Source: Suillus spraguei (Eukaryota > Basidiomycota > Agaricomycetes > Boletales > Suillaceae). Taken from it: 64,000 nt of DNA. This document shows, in pieces, positions 1 through 10,195 of the stretch. The notes beneath the pieces were generated by a model that was given only the letters and a program-made list of their open reading frames with translations, was not told the DNA's origin and ran no database searches. A program made the translations under genes and the position numbers. Numbering within the stretch: position 1 is the first letter of the stretch; each line of letters opens with the position of its first letter. Location of the stretch: NCBI GenBank assembly GCA_016800925.1, contig JABCPU010000130.1, forward strand, positions 102,516-166,515. The letters are read 5' to 3'.

Positions 1-454
1 CTCTTCTGCTCTTCCACTCTTCCGCTCTTCTGCTCCTCTGAGCTCCGGACTTTCAGTCCTCTGGTCCTCTGGATCTATCCTATCCTATCCTCCAACATCT
101 GTTGATTATCTTTTCCTCCAGAGCATTGCTCCTATCCTGCCCTGGACTTTGTCCAGCAGTCCATCTCTCATCCATTCTACTTGGGACTTATTTCCAGTAG
201 TCTTACCATCATTCCTTGTCATCCGGAAATAGTTCTGGCGTGTTTCCACGCTCATCCAGAAGTCCTTTGGAGCTCTATCAAGCTATCCTGCCTTAGAGTT
301 CATCTGGACTTCATCTGAAGTTAAGGGCACATACTCGGGTAAGGGGCACAGTGCACGAGCTGAGGCCAAGCCCCTTTGACTTTCCAAACCTCTGGTACAA
401 CCCCATGTAAAGCCAGGACTTCTTAGTAGCCCCAAGTTTTGCATGGTTGTAACA
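1..454. mobile_element. LTR of family Y, 3' part, cut by window edge
   Basis: The stretch matches the last part of the 1.37-kb solo LTR at 47,095-48,459 and of the LTR at 4,074-5,470: the same pyrimidine-rich CTCTTC/CTCCGG tract, the 'aaggggcacagtgcacgagctg' area near 335-360 and the terminal ..GTAACA at 454. The 5' end lies outside the window, so its target-site duplication cannot be checked. No coding capacity is seen. Confidence 0.8.
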
Positions 455-919
455 GGCTCTCTCAGCAGCAAGTCAAAAGCTGATCTTCTCAAACTTGCAC
501 AAGCTCTGGACATATCTCTTGATGGTGCTCAAAACAATCCTGAACATGTTTCCTTGATTCAAGCGCAGCTTTATGGCTGCCCACAGCTGAAGGATGATCC
601 AACATTTACTGGCCTTTATGGCCATCTCCCTCATGGGCAGAAATGCACACATGCAAGCATGGTTGATGAAAATGCTGCACTCAGGCCAGCTGAGCCACTT
701 CCAGTTGACCATCCCATGATCTGTCATCAACTCAACAACTTGCAATATTCAATGGACTCATCTTCATCCACTACTCCCCATTATTTTCCTGCACTATCGA
801 TGTCTGATCCCCCTCAACTGTTTATTCTGGCATTACACCTACTTTACTTCCTCATGGACACCCGCATCACCCATTCTCTCCCCAGCATCATGCACCCAAC
901 AATACACAGTATCATATGA
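455..919 (+). pseudogene. Unrecognised ORF remnant with SAP-like helix pattern
   Basis: The open frame runs from inside the LTR end to a stop at 919. Its first 55 or so residues after the LTR (LSSKSKADLLKLAQALDISL, then a segment ending in a GLYGHL motif) resemble the helix-extended-loop-helix pattern of SAP nucleic-acid-binding motifs. The remainder is Ser/Pro/His-rich low-complexity sequence with a hydrophobic stretch. The proper start is missing because the LTR lies immediately upstream, so this is probably the 3' part of a gene or transposon ORF truncated by that insertion. Function is not known; the SAP assignment is a weak pattern match. Confidence 0.3.
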
Positions 920-921
920 TT

Positions 922-1287
922 CCCCATCATTCTTTGCACAACTATCATATACCTGTGCAAGCTCATTCAAGTGCACCTCATTTTTCACATTAGTTACTCT
1001 TAATCCTTATACATGGTCACATAATCAGTTCAATAGTATCAATTGCACATTTCTGCCACCTCATACAGATTGTTTCGAGTGCCATTGCCTCTACTTCAGT
1101 CCCCAATGCACAACTTCACAACACACTGTACAAATGGCGCCAACACTGCAGAGTGCAAATAGGCATTGTGGCAGACATGTGACAAAGTGTGCGAACTCTA
1201 GGGAAAATGCACTTTTCCATGCAGTAACTCTCTGCTGGACTCAACACATTGAGTTTCAAAAAAAACTAGCAGATGTTGTACCTGAGG
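922..1287. other. No recognisable gene
   Basis: Stop-rich sequence between the SAP-like ORF and the hAT-type MITE. I see no coding frame, RNA gene or repeat structure in it. Confidence 0.5.
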
Positions 1288-1295
1288 GTTCAGTT

Positions 1296-1496
1296 TAGTG
1301 TTGCCATGGCTTAAAGTGGCTCAGCCTGAATATTTGGGCATTGAGAGCTGAATAAAATTTCTAAAATCATGAAAATATTTATTTAAGTAGATTGGGCTCA
1401 AGGCCAGGTGCCCAATCTTTCATGATTTTAGAAATTTTATTCAGCTCTCAATGCCCAAATATTCAGGCTGAGCTACTTTAAGCTGTGGCAACACTA
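1296..1496. mobile_element. hAT-type MITE (foldback element)
   Basis: A 201-bp element begins TAGTGTTGCCA and ends TGGCAACACTA, an exact 11-bp inverted pair. The inverted match continues inward for about 85 bp per side with a few mismatches, leaving a short loop, so the whole element can fold into one hairpin. It is flanked by an 8-bp duplication, GTTCAGTT at 1,288-1,295 and GTTCAGTC at 1,497-1,504 (7/8 match). A TAG/CAG-type terminus and an 8-bp target-site duplication are hallmarks of hAT elements. It has no coding capacity, so it would have moved using a transposase encoded elsewhere. Confidence 0.85.
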
Positions 1497-1532
1497 GTTC
1501 AGTCTATTGAACCATCAAAGAATTAAGTTATT

Positions 1533-3562
1533 ATGTCTGTGCATTGTGGAGTAATAGACATTGCGCCAAAAATGCGTGAACTCCTGTGGACATCTAGTAA
1601 GGAGGATATATTGAACAAGGTCACCATGTTGAACAACATGAAGGGGGTTTGTGGCATACCTAAACTTATTGAACACTGGCTTGTCAAGATCGCACCTGGG
1701 GAGGTCGACAAAATGGAGAAGTATCACTATACAACAATGGAGAGTATAGAAGGTACCTTCCACACTCATGTCCAGCTAGTTTTGAAGCCCCGTGCACGAC
1801 CTTTGCACATGTTCCACATAAAGGCAGAGCTAGTGAGCATGATATGGGATATCATTATCAGTAAGTACATGCCATGCTATGATATCCAATCTTTTGACTT
1901 ACCTCTTTCCAGTTCAAAAAACAGTGGTTGAAGAGTGAGGTATTCTGCATCAAAATTGCAGCCTTAATAACACTATGATTGAGGATGATGGCAATGGCTC
2001 CCATGGCACATTGATAAACTGGGAATTTGCTATGTGCATTCTTCAGAGCAATCACTACCCTATCAGTGGTACAGTCAGTGTTTAACTTCCTGACTCTGTT
2101 TTTGATGAACACCTGCTCACAAAATGACCAGGGCAGAGTACCATTCATGTCACAGAAGCTTCTTCACCAGCTCTCAGATGCCATTCCTGTGGTGTTTGCA
2201 CAGAAGAAAACTTGAAAGAAAGCTTCATGTTTGAGACCACAACTGACTAAATTTATCAGACATACTTTGGCTGATGATCTCAAGTCCCTCTTTTATGTCT
2301 TCATGTGGATCTGCATCAAATTCAGGGGTCCCCTCAGGATGGAATGGGCCCTCAAGCCAAGGGACCATAGATCTGAATGGCTACCACGTACATGGTCTGC
2401 TAACTCTTATGCAGAGTGTGACCAAGCCAAGACGGGTTTTTTTACCACTTGGAGGATATGCAGAAGCTGGAAACTGTCATATACCATACTTCTGATCTCA
2501 GATCCGACCATATCCGATCAGATCCAATTGATTCTATTTCCGTCTGGTCCATAGATCCTGTCCGGATCACCCATCCAAATGTGCCCACTTCTCGCACTCT
2601 AACTCCCTTGTGTATATCTGCGTCTATCTCCTTTCATCATCCCTCCTGTTTCCGGTATTCCAGCTGTGTATACTTCCGTCCTGTGTCACTGATCTGCTAC
2701 CTGTGTTTCATTTCCAATTTGTGCTTACTGATCCGCTGCGCATTAACTAATAGACTTCCGTTACACTTCGTACATAGCCCTCAGTCCTGGACTTGTTGAT
2801 TATCCGTATTAGATACTTACAGTATATAAACCACTTGTAGATCTCCATAGAACCTTAGTTCGAATATCACCTTAGATTCTGCTCATTCTGCTTCCTCAGG
2901 ACTTAAGTCACTTTCCGCTCTAAGTCATCTTCTGAGACTTGGGATTGATTCCTTTAGTCTATATCTCCGACTCTATCTTCGGATAGTCTATCTCTGTTAG
3001 TTTCTAGTTAGTAACTCGTTCCGAAGCTAGTCTTAACCCTCATTCTATTCCTACGTTCTGGATAACCTTCAGACGTCCGGATCCATCACGCAACTCCTTC
3101 CGGATCTTCGGACGTATACCTACTCCCTTAAATAAGGGGCATTACTTGGGAAAGGGGCACAGTGCACGAACTGAGGCCAAAGCCCTTCGGATCTTTCATC
3201 CTTTGAGTATGGTTTTAACAGAAACACAGATTCATCTCTACTTCAAGAATCTTGTTCCACTCGCAAAGGAATGGTATGGGCTGATGAGGAATAACAACAA
3301 CCCAGATTTGGTACCCTTTGATGCCATGCTCAAGATGCTGGATAGGCATCATGCAGAGCTTCTAAAGGATGAACCATCCCCTGAGCTGTTATTTGCAAGA
3401 ACAATCTTCAAGTGAAAACAGCCAACTGGAGATGCTCCTGATTCTGCAGGTGCAGTAGATCTAGGAGTTACTGAGTTACCTAATGACACAACCAGACACA
3501 TGAGGCCAGCTGGAGGCAACATGATGATGGAAGCTGCAGTACCTATCAGCCCATCAAAGTAG
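1533..3562 (+). pseudogene. FunK1-type fungal protein kinase, decayed and split by a solo LTR
   Basis: Several frames in order resemble the C-terminal half of the FunK1 family (fungus-specific kinase-like proteins). A segment ending near 1,860 contains VLKPRARPLHMF. It is followed at about 1,940-2,080 by a catalytic-loop-like LHQNCSLNN, where the family has HRD, and NWEF, where it has DWEF. Next come FMSQKLLHQLSDAIPV (about 2,145-2,190) and DDLKSLFYVFMWICIKF (about 2,272-2,325). The last exon resumes after the LTR as QIHLYFKNLVPLAKEW (from about 3,230) and ends in SPELLFARTIFK. An in-frame stop precedes the catalytic loop, frames shift between blocks, and the 746-bp LTR at 2,475-3,220 interrupts the reading frame. 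The N-terminal half is not found upstream. It cannot encode an active kinase. Confidence 0.7.
2475..3220. mobile_element. Solo LTR of family X, inserted in FunK1 remnant
   Basis: A 746-bp sequence starts TGTCATATACC and ends TTTTAACA. It is bounded by a perfect 5-bp target-site duplication, GAAAC at 2,470-2,474 and at 3,221-3,225. Removing it together with one GAAAC rejoins the FunK1 frame (..LEDMQKLETQIHLYF..). A second member of the family is at 3,868-5,991. No internal retrotransposon region is attached, so this is a solo LTR left by LTR-LTR recombination. Confidence 0.9.
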
Positions 3563-3867
3563 AACAAGACTACATGATAGTAATAAAACAGTAGGCAACC
3601 ATAGATTTTCTGTTTCAAAACACTTCATACCTACATAGTTACTCAGTAGCTGTGATGCATGTCTCCATATGTACTTTATATGTTAGAATCATCCATGCCA
3701 AGCATCAGGGCCTACTATGTCAATCCATGGGCGATTCCTGCAGTTCTCGGCATCACTGAAATTTTGAATTGAACTTATGCATCAACATGCTGCTACCTGC
3801 AAGCAACTTGACTCATACATCTGAAAATCACCTGCAATGACCACTGAACTACAACATGAAGCCCAAG
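3563..3867. other. No recognisable gene
   Basis: Sequence between the end of the FunK1 remnant and the second family X LTR. No coding frame or repeat recognised. Confidence 0.4.
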
Positions 3868-4073
3868 TGTCATATACCATACTTCTGATCTCAGATCTGA
3901 TCAATCCGATTTCCGTCTGGTCCACAGATCCTGTCCAGATCACTCATCCGAACATGCCTACTTCTCGCACTCTAACTCCCTTGTGGATATCTGCATCTAT
4001 CTCCTTTCGTCATTCCTCCTGTCTCCAGTATTCCGGCTGTGTATATTTCCATCCTGCTCATTGATCCATTATC

Positions 4074-5470
4074 TGTCATATACCATGCATTTCAGTCCAG
4101 ATCCGATTCAATCCATAGACATCCAGACACCCAATTCATACATCCAGTCCACCACTCCAATCCATATCCATCCATATCCATATCCGACCCAATCCATCCA
4201 TCTGGTCTCATCCACCCATCTGATCTGATCCATATCTGATCCATATCCATATCTGACCCAATCCATTCATCCAATCTCATCCACCCATCCAATCTCATCC
4301 ATATCCGACCCAGTCCATATCCGATCCATGTCCATATCTGATCTGTGTCTATATCCGATCCGAGTTCATATCCGAACTATTCCCGCGCACCTGTGCATTA
4401 CCCCGTTTAGTATATATCTGTGTCCCCAGCTCTTGGTTATCTCTGCCTCCATCTTGATAAGTTATTTCATACAAGTCTTATCTCCAAGTTCATAGCCTTA
4501 TGTTCTGTTGTACTTACTAATGTGTTTCTGCATGCTTCAGACATAGCCTTCGGACTATGCTTACTTACCTTCCGGCATGCTACCTACAGTATATAACCTT
4601 GTAGTACAACTCCTGCAGACTTCAGTCTGATCATTGCTTTCCTACTTCTGTATATTCCTTTGACTTCTGTATCTTGTTACCATGTCTATATAAATCTGTT
4701 TCTGTTCTTGCACTTGGGCTCCGGCCCTTGTAAGATTCTGACTCAGACCTATGGGATCATTCCCTAGGCCGGAGCCTTGATCCTTTGTCCTATATCCTTT
4801 TCGGACTTCGTCCATTTCCTGTCTCTCATCCAATTCACCTCCGACTCTACCTGTGGTAGTCTTATCCTGTCTGTTTCTATTCCAGACCAGAGTAGTCTAT
4901 ACTACCTCTACACCATATCTGGACCTACTCCTCTCTAGTAGTTAACACCTCCCCTAAGATCCATAGAGCTACGCTCGTCTGATCATCTGATCATCCGCCC
5001 CTCCGCTCTTCTGCTCCTCTGAGCTCTGGACCTTCGGACCTCCGGTCCTCCGGATCTATCCTATCCTATCCTCCAACATTTATGGATCATCTTTCCCTCC
5101 GGAGCTTTGCTCCTATCCTGCTCTGGACTTTGTCCAGGAGTCCATCCTTCATCTATTCTACTTGGAACTTGTTCTAGTAGTCTTACCATTACTCCCTACC
5201 ATCCGGAAATAGTTCCAGTGTGTTCCTGCGCTCATCTGAAAGTCCTTCGGAGCTCTATCGAGCTATCCTGTCCTACAGAGTTCATCCAGACTCCATCCAG
5301 ACTTCACTATAACTCCCCCTTGGACTTCATCCGAAATTAAGGGCACATACTCAGGTAAGGGGCACAGCATACGAGCTGAGGCCAAGCCCCTTCGACTTTC
5401 TGTCCCTCCAGTACAACTCCATGTAAGACCAGGACTTCTTAGTAGCCCCAGTTTTGCATGATTGTAACAT
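4074..5470. mobile_element. LTR of family Y nested in the family X LTR
   Basis: A 1.4-kb copy of the family seen at 1-454 and 47,095-48,459. It starts TGTCATATACC and ends GATTGTAACA. Flanking 5-mers TTATC (4,069-4,073) and TTACC (5,471-5,475) match at 4 of 5 positions, a slightly decayed target-site duplication. The uninterrupted target sequence is visible in the other family X copy near 2,700. No coding region is attached. Confidence 0.8.
4136..4385. repeat. Simple repeat of the type ATCCATATCCG inside the LTR
   Basis: Imperfect tandem copies of an about 10-12 bp ATCCATATCC/GATCC motif fill the 5' part of the family Y LTR; the matching part of the copy at 47,100-47,300 is shorter. The long open frames here in both directions are only by-products of the repeat. 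Confidence 0.7.
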
Positions 5471-5991
5471 TACCTATGTTTCATTTCCAACTTGTGCTTA
5501 CTGATCTGCTGTGCACTAACTAATAAACTTCCATTATACATCGTACATAGCCCTTGGTCCCGGACTCGTTAATTATCCGTGCTAGTTACTTACAGTATAT
5601 AAACCACTTGTAGATCTCTGTAGAACCTTAGTTCAAATATCATCTTAGATTCTACTCATTCTGTTCCTCTGGGCTTGAGTAACTTCCAACTCTAGTATCT
5701 TCCGAGACTTAGGATTGATTCCTATAAGTCTACATCTCCGACTCTACCCTTTGGTAGTCTATCTCTGTTAGTTTCTAGTTAAGGACTCGTTCCGAGACTA
5801 GCCTTATTCCTTGTTCCATCTCCACATTCCGGATAATTTTCGGACGTCCGGATCCGCTACACTACCACTTCCAGATCTTCGGACATATATCCTCCCTCTG
5901 AAATAAGGGGCATTACTCGGGAAAGGAGCACAGTGCATGGACTGAGGCCAAAGCCCTTCAGATCTCTTACCCCTTGAGTACAGTCTTAACA

Positions 5992-6363
5992 GTGTCTTAG
6001 CGAGCTCATTCCTATCATATAATGGACCCTTGTCATGTAATTTTCCCTCAGTCATTCCCTCATCCTTCCTTTGGATAGCAGCTGAGCACGGTATACGCCA
6101 GTTTTGTCAGCCCTCTTTTCTAGTACCCTGCATACTTTTTCCATATCATTCACTTTTAAGAATGTTCACTCACTTATATCTAACTTTTCACTTCTTTCTG
6201 ACTTTTCTGCTTACTTTATGCTTTTCACTTAATTCAATGGCACAAACTTTTCAAGTCTGAACAAATAGTGATGATTATTAATGGGCCACTTAAATAAGTG
6301 CAAAAAAGTTGGAAAAGTAAACTCATGATTTACTGATGTTGCACAGGGGCTAAGATGGACCTC
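5992..6363. other. No gene; contains a degenerate MITE end
   Basis: No coding frame is recognised. Around 6,310-6,345 the sequence 'gtaaactcatgatttactga' is a decayed copy of the right terminus of the MITE at 7,008-7,426, so an older member of that family probably lies here. Confidence 0.4.
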
Positions 6364-6636
6364 CATCAGGAAATTCACACATTCCTTAACATGCTTAATC
6401 AGCTTAACTCACTTATCTCAAAACTTGTTTGCTCTCTCTCACATCATTCACCTGGCATATCTTATATTTTTTGAGTGCGAAATACAATAAAACATGTATA
6501 TTAATATATCTCAACTTTTTTTTTCTGAATTCATTCACATTGAAATTTTGGACAAGTAGATTCAATTTCACCAAGGCAGTTAAGTGTAAATAAGTCCGCA
6601 TAAGGGCACGTCAAGGAATGTGTGAATTTCCTGATG
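6364..6636. mobile_element. MITE-like foldback element, type 1
   Basis: A 273-bp AT-rich segment is bounded by a perfect 24-bp inverted repeat starting CATCAGGAAATTCACACATT (6,364-6,387 and 6,613-6,636). The outermost 11 bases are shared with the element at 7,008-7,426, so the two are related. No clear target-site duplication is seen and there is no coding capacity. Confidence 0.7.
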
Positions 6637-6693
6637 TCTAAGGAAATCATCCATGAGTGGATGTCAAAGTGTGTTCTGATAACAAAAAATACT

Positions 6694-6776
6694 GTCATCA
6701 GCAGGTTTTGAACCTACACAGGAAAGAGAAACAGATTTTGATTCTGTTGTGGTAACCATCAGGCTAAGACTAGTTA
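6694..6776 (-). ncRNA. tRNA-like repeat unit 1 (class II, Leu-CAA-like)
   Basis: Read on the minus strand this holds an A-box-like TAGCCTGATGG, a 5-bp stem ACAGA/TCTGT closing the 7-base loop ATCAAAA (anticodon position CAA, U33 and A37 in place), a long variable segment, and a GGTTCAAAACC B-box/T-loop. A T-run follows (A6 on the + strand at 6,684-6,689), as in Pol III terminators. The 5' and 3' acceptor strands do not pair, so it is not a functional tRNA. It is one unit of a tandem array of roughly 150 bp period. Confidence 0.5.
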
Positions 6777-6840
6777 CAATGAACTGCCAAAGAAACCATC
6801 ATGGGTGAATATCAAGGTGTGTTCTGATAGAAAAAACCTT

Positions 6841-6918
6841 GTCATTGGCAGGTTTTGAACCTGCACAGTCCAAGAGAAACAGATTTTGATTCTGTCAACC
6901 ACCAGGCTAACACCAACT
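6841..6918 (-). ncRNA. tRNA-like repeat unit 2
   Basis: Same architecture as unit 1 on the minus strand: TAGCCTGGTGG A box, anticodon-like loop ATCAAAA, variable arm around TTCTCTTGGACTG, T arm GCAGGTTCAAAACCTGC, then TTTTTT (A6 at about 6,831-6,836). About 150 bp from unit 1, with a conserved tail between units. Acceptor pairing is absent. Confidence 0.5.
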
Positions 6919-6984
6919 ACAGTGAACTTTCAAAGAAACCATCCACAAGTGAACATCAAAGTGTGTTCTGATAGAAAAAACCTC

Positions 6985-7480
6985 ATCATCAGCAGGTTTT
7001 AACACAGTTCATCAGGAAATCATGAGTTTACTTATTCCTTACTTATTTCAAACTTTTCCCACTTATTTCAAATGGACCTACTTTTTTTCTGAAATTTGAC
7101 AACTGCTTCAAAATTGAGTATTCCAATATGTTTGTTGGGCCTGAGAGACAAGTTTCATTGCATAAGACCAACAATTAGTGACTAGTATGAAGCTCGAGTG
7201 ACACATTAATGCTGATGATTTTATTTCTCAAATATTCTCTTGAGGTACTATTTTGCAAATTAAGAGTCCAATAATTTTATAGCACACATTTATAATGATG
7301 GCTAACAGATCCTGATAGTTCAGTTGGGACCAGGTGGTAATTTAAGAGAAATAAGTAGATCCATTTGGAATAAGTGGGAAAAGTTTGAAATAAGTAAGGA
7401 ATAGGTAAACTCATGATTTCCTGATGTTCAAGATAAACTTTTGATTCTGTTGTGGAAACCACCTAGCTAAGAGCAGTTAC
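6985..7480 (-). repeat. tRNA-like repeat unit 3, split by a MITE
   Basis: The T-arm half with its T-run lies at about 6,972-7,001. The anticodon and A-box half resumes at about 7,434-7,478. Everything between is the foldback element at 7,008-7,426, so this unit was intact before that insertion. Confidence 0.6.
7008..7426. mobile_element. MITE-like foldback element, type 2
   Basis: About 419 bp bounded by about 73-bp inverted repeats (starting CATCAGGAAATCATGAGTTT) with about three mismatches. Flanks show a possible 4-bp GTTC duplication, depending on where the terminus is placed. It is inserted in a tRNA-like unit, which gives a clear boundary on both sides. It shares its outer 11 bases with the element at 6,364-6,636. 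No ORF of note. Confidence 0.75.
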
Positions 7481-7542
7481 AATGAACTTCTAAAGAAGCC
7501 ATCCAAGAGTAAATGTCAAGTGTGCTTCAATAGAAAATACCT

Positions 7543-7625
7543 TGTCATCGGCAGGTTTCAAACCTGCACAGTCCAAGAGAAACCGAGTTTGATTCTGTTG
7601 TGGCAACCACCTGACTAAGACCAGT
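7543..7625 (-). ncRNA. tRNA-like repeat unit 4
   Basis: Same order of A-box-like, anticodon-like and B-box (GGTTTGAAACC) segments on the minus strand, but the anticodon stem is broken and the T-run is interrupted (the + strand reads AAAATAC). The most decayed unit of the array. Confidence 0.4.
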
Positions 7626-7691
7626 TGTGGTGACCTTCTGAAGAAACTGTCCATGAATAAATGTCAAAGTGCATTCTGATAGAAAAAAACT

Positions 7692-7775
7692 GTATTTCAG
7701 CAGGTTTCGAACCTGTGCAGTCCAAGAGAAACAGATTTCGATTCTGTTGTGGTAACCACACTAGCCAGGCTAAAG
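7692..7775 (-). ncRNA. tRNA-like repeat unit 5
   Basis: The best-preserved B box (GGTTCGAAACC) of the array. The anticodon-like loop is ATCGAAA, which would read CGA (Ser, also a class II tRNA). A T7 run follows (A7 at 7,683-7,689 on the + strand). The acceptor stem is not formed, so a functional tRNA is unlikely. Confidence 0.5.
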
Positions 7776-7849
7776 TTTTTAACTCCCGCTTGACGACTTG
7801 AAAACTTATGGGGCCCCTGATTGACACTGCCCAAAAAGATGACATGGAC

Positions 7850-9290
7850 AGTAAAGTTCAAGTCTGAACGTCTACGAGAAAATAGAATTGCCATGATGAG
7901 GGACGAAGATTAAGATAATTCTAATTCACCATCATTAGCAGCAAGTTCAGTGTGATTGACATTACCACTAAGTATACACGGAGTTTCTGGAAACACAGAA
8001 GGAAATGAGCAGATACTAGAAAACAAGGACAGTGAAACACTGTTACCACCTTGAAGGCCAGACATGGAGGATTGGAGACAGGAGTCTCATCTTCCCACAA
8101 AACGGTGGTCACACAGCAATGTAGTTCATCCCAAACATAACATCGAGATCTCACGCGATCTCGAACTCGACATCGGCAGTGAGAGCACGGCAATAAATCA
8201 CTGAGGCCATAGGGATTTAAGCGAAACGCGAACTTGGGCCCAAACGGCTGAGCGAACGAGCAATCGAAGAAGACGGGAGAGGAATACCATTCAAGGACAA
8301 GAGCAACAGACACAGGAAAAAAATTCATTTGAATGATCTCCCAGTGGTAAAACACGATGTAACTCACTCCCTTATGATAGCGGGAATAAATCTACAAGAC
8401 ACATTAGCACAGGGTGTTCGGAAACAAATGCAAGCACTTACCTTACTAGGAAGGTTCTGAGAAGTGGAAGCCTTGGAAGTATAGCACGGTGGGTCTGGCT
8501 TTCCATAGAGCAGCAGTCTTCGTACGAATATCTGCTCTCTTCTGCACACAACGGGGGCAACAAGGGCCAGTACAGATACGGACAGAGTTTGCAAGCCGTT
8601 GTGATAATATTGATCGTCGTAATGAGACCATACATGATTGTCACGCTGTCTCAAAGCCATATGGGATACGGCAGAAGGAGAAAAGACAGTGGGAATATAC
8701 TTCAGGCTAGATAGACCGGTTGAAATGTCTGTTAAGAATTATACCAACTGTCGATAGTAGGAATGCGCGCAGGACCAGATGTCAACTCCACGGTGACCCC
8801 ATTATGATTGGAAAAAAAACGCAACACAATGCAGTCATGCAGAAAAGACGATAGCACGGAGAAATCTCGACTCACCGTTAACATAAATAACAGTGGGAAT
8901 ATCAGTGAAGGGTCCAATGACTTGATAACAACTAAAGACACAGTCGACGATTAAGATCAACATACGCAGTGAGAAACACAACACCAACTACTGTCATAGC
9001 GGGAATGAAGCACTGCGCAGCCTGAGTGAGTCGCATATCCTGGAGAGTAAGGGCTGCTCAGTGAGCTCAGGGAAGGAATCCCAAGGATAGAGCCACTGAT
9101 GTTGTGATATTAATAGCAATGCTCGCCAGCAGTTGCGGATCTACCTCAGTGAGCACGGCGCGCAGAGTCGCCGCAGACTGGCGTAGAACTGATTTGTGAC
9201 AGGACCATAGTGTGAATAGGTGCATAGGTTGCGGCATATCGGCAAATCGAACCGTAACCTATCGTCCACCATAATATCGAGCATCAATTT
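7850..9290. other. Unrecognised region with minus-strand open frames
   Basis: Open frames of 148 aa (7,921-8,367) and 98 aa (8,364-8,660) lie on the minus strand, with a 69-aa frame at 8,732-8,941. They are rich in hydrophobic residues and Cys and could be exons of one gene with membrane segments. A short motif (IPAxxx) recurs near the end of two of them. I do not recognise a family and cannot support a gene model. Confidence 0.25.
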
Positions 9291-9291
9291 C

Positions 9292-9415
9292 TCAACTTTG
9301 TTGCTGCTGCTGCAGGTTCAAATGATGGAGTAATGAGTGAGAGATCAAGAATCAGGATGAGACGGACCGGGGGTTTAAGCGAACCTTCCATGGCTACGAA
9401 GAAGAAAATCGTCAA
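9292..9415. repeat. Direct repeat, copy 1 (about 125 bp)
   Basis: Sequence from 'ctcaactttgttgctgc' to 'ggctacgaagaagaaaatcg' recurs at 10,196-10,325 with moderate divergence. The pair brackets the secreted-peptide gene at 9,579-9,831, so a duplication or the two ends of an old insertion are possible. Confidence 0.6.
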
Positions 9416-9578
9416 TTATGGCTGCAGGTTCTGCCGAATCCTACCACTCCACAGCAATGACAATTTCAAAAAATCAATCAACTTGATCGTGCCCCTGAGT
9501 ATATGCAGGATATAAAAGCTGATCTTCGTCTTACAGTGTTCCCCCATCTTCAGAGATATCTATCCCCCTCAAGAGATT

Positions 9579-9831
9579 ATGTATCGCCTCGCACAGAAAA
9601 TGCGTTTATCCATCCTCGCCGTTGCTGTTGCTTTGACAGCATCTATGCTTGTCAGTGCATGTGCGTCGTCCGCAGGAGATCCTTGTGATGCAAACCATAG
9701 TTGTTGCACCGAGGACGGCTTGACTTGTGGTGCCAATAATGTGAGTATGGGCAGATCGCTATGCAACCAGGATTCAACCACTCACCTGCGCGCCTCTGAA
9801 TGGACATCAGGTCTGCGTCATATTTACTTAG
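9579..9831 (+). CDS. Small secreted cysteine-rich protein, two exons
   Basis: Exon 1 is 9,579-9,740 and exon 2 is 9,811-9,831. The 70-bp intron starts GTGAGT and ends ATCAG and lies between codons. The product is 60 aa from the first Met or 53 aa from the second (9,600, MRLSILAVAV). That second Met fits the MRLS/MRHS start of the three related genes downstream. A hydrophobic signal peptide is followed by a mature part with six Cys (GDPCDANHSCCTEDG, then TCGANNVCVIFT). Export and disulfide bonding are inferred. Small secreted Cys-rich proteins of fungi include effectors and surface peptides, but this one matches no family I can name. Confidence 0.65.
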
Positions 9832-10195
9832 AAATTGAGCCGGCAGCCAGAGTGGCACGCCGAGTCGGTAATTATTCTTTCTGCTTTCGCTTTGGCATTA
9901 TGGCTGATGGTACAATATCTAGTTCGGAGCCCATCAGTACAGTTGTATTTGGAGTCTTCGACAAGTTTTCATACTGCTCGAGCAATGGTGTAGATGTTTG
10001 AATTTAATGCCTGGTCCTTAACTGGCGTGAAATCACCAAACTCATTGCTGCGGCACTGCGGCAGTAAGCGAGCGGGTGCTATCGCCGTGCAATGATAATA
10101 CCATCAATTATTGACGCATAAAAGCTGACAAAAAGTGCTGCAATAGGCTCCCGCCTTTGCGAGGGTAGAGTGAGTGAGAGAAAATAAGCAACTTC

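Larger units (their letters stand above)
3868..5991. mobile_element. Second family X LTR, interrupted by a nested family Y LTR
   Basis: Starts TGTCATATACC and ends CTTAACA and aligns with the solo LTR at 2,475-3,220 over its whole length once the nested LTR at 4,074-5,470 is removed, leaving about 720 bp. The flanks do not form a duplication: CCAAG lies before it and GTGTC after it. It is therefore not a simple solo LTR and may have arisen by recombination between two different insertions or by a later rearrangement. Confidence 0.7.

Noticed and set aside
4092..4298. Open frames with WIGSDMDMD-type repeats, also at 46,990-47,274 and 47,190-47,420
   Set aside because: They are translations of the ATCCATATCC simple repeat in family Y LTRs and have no independent support.
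6694..7775. Functional tRNA-Leu or tRNA-Ser genes
   Set aside because: 5' and 3' acceptor strands do not pair in any unit, and the stems are damaged in some.
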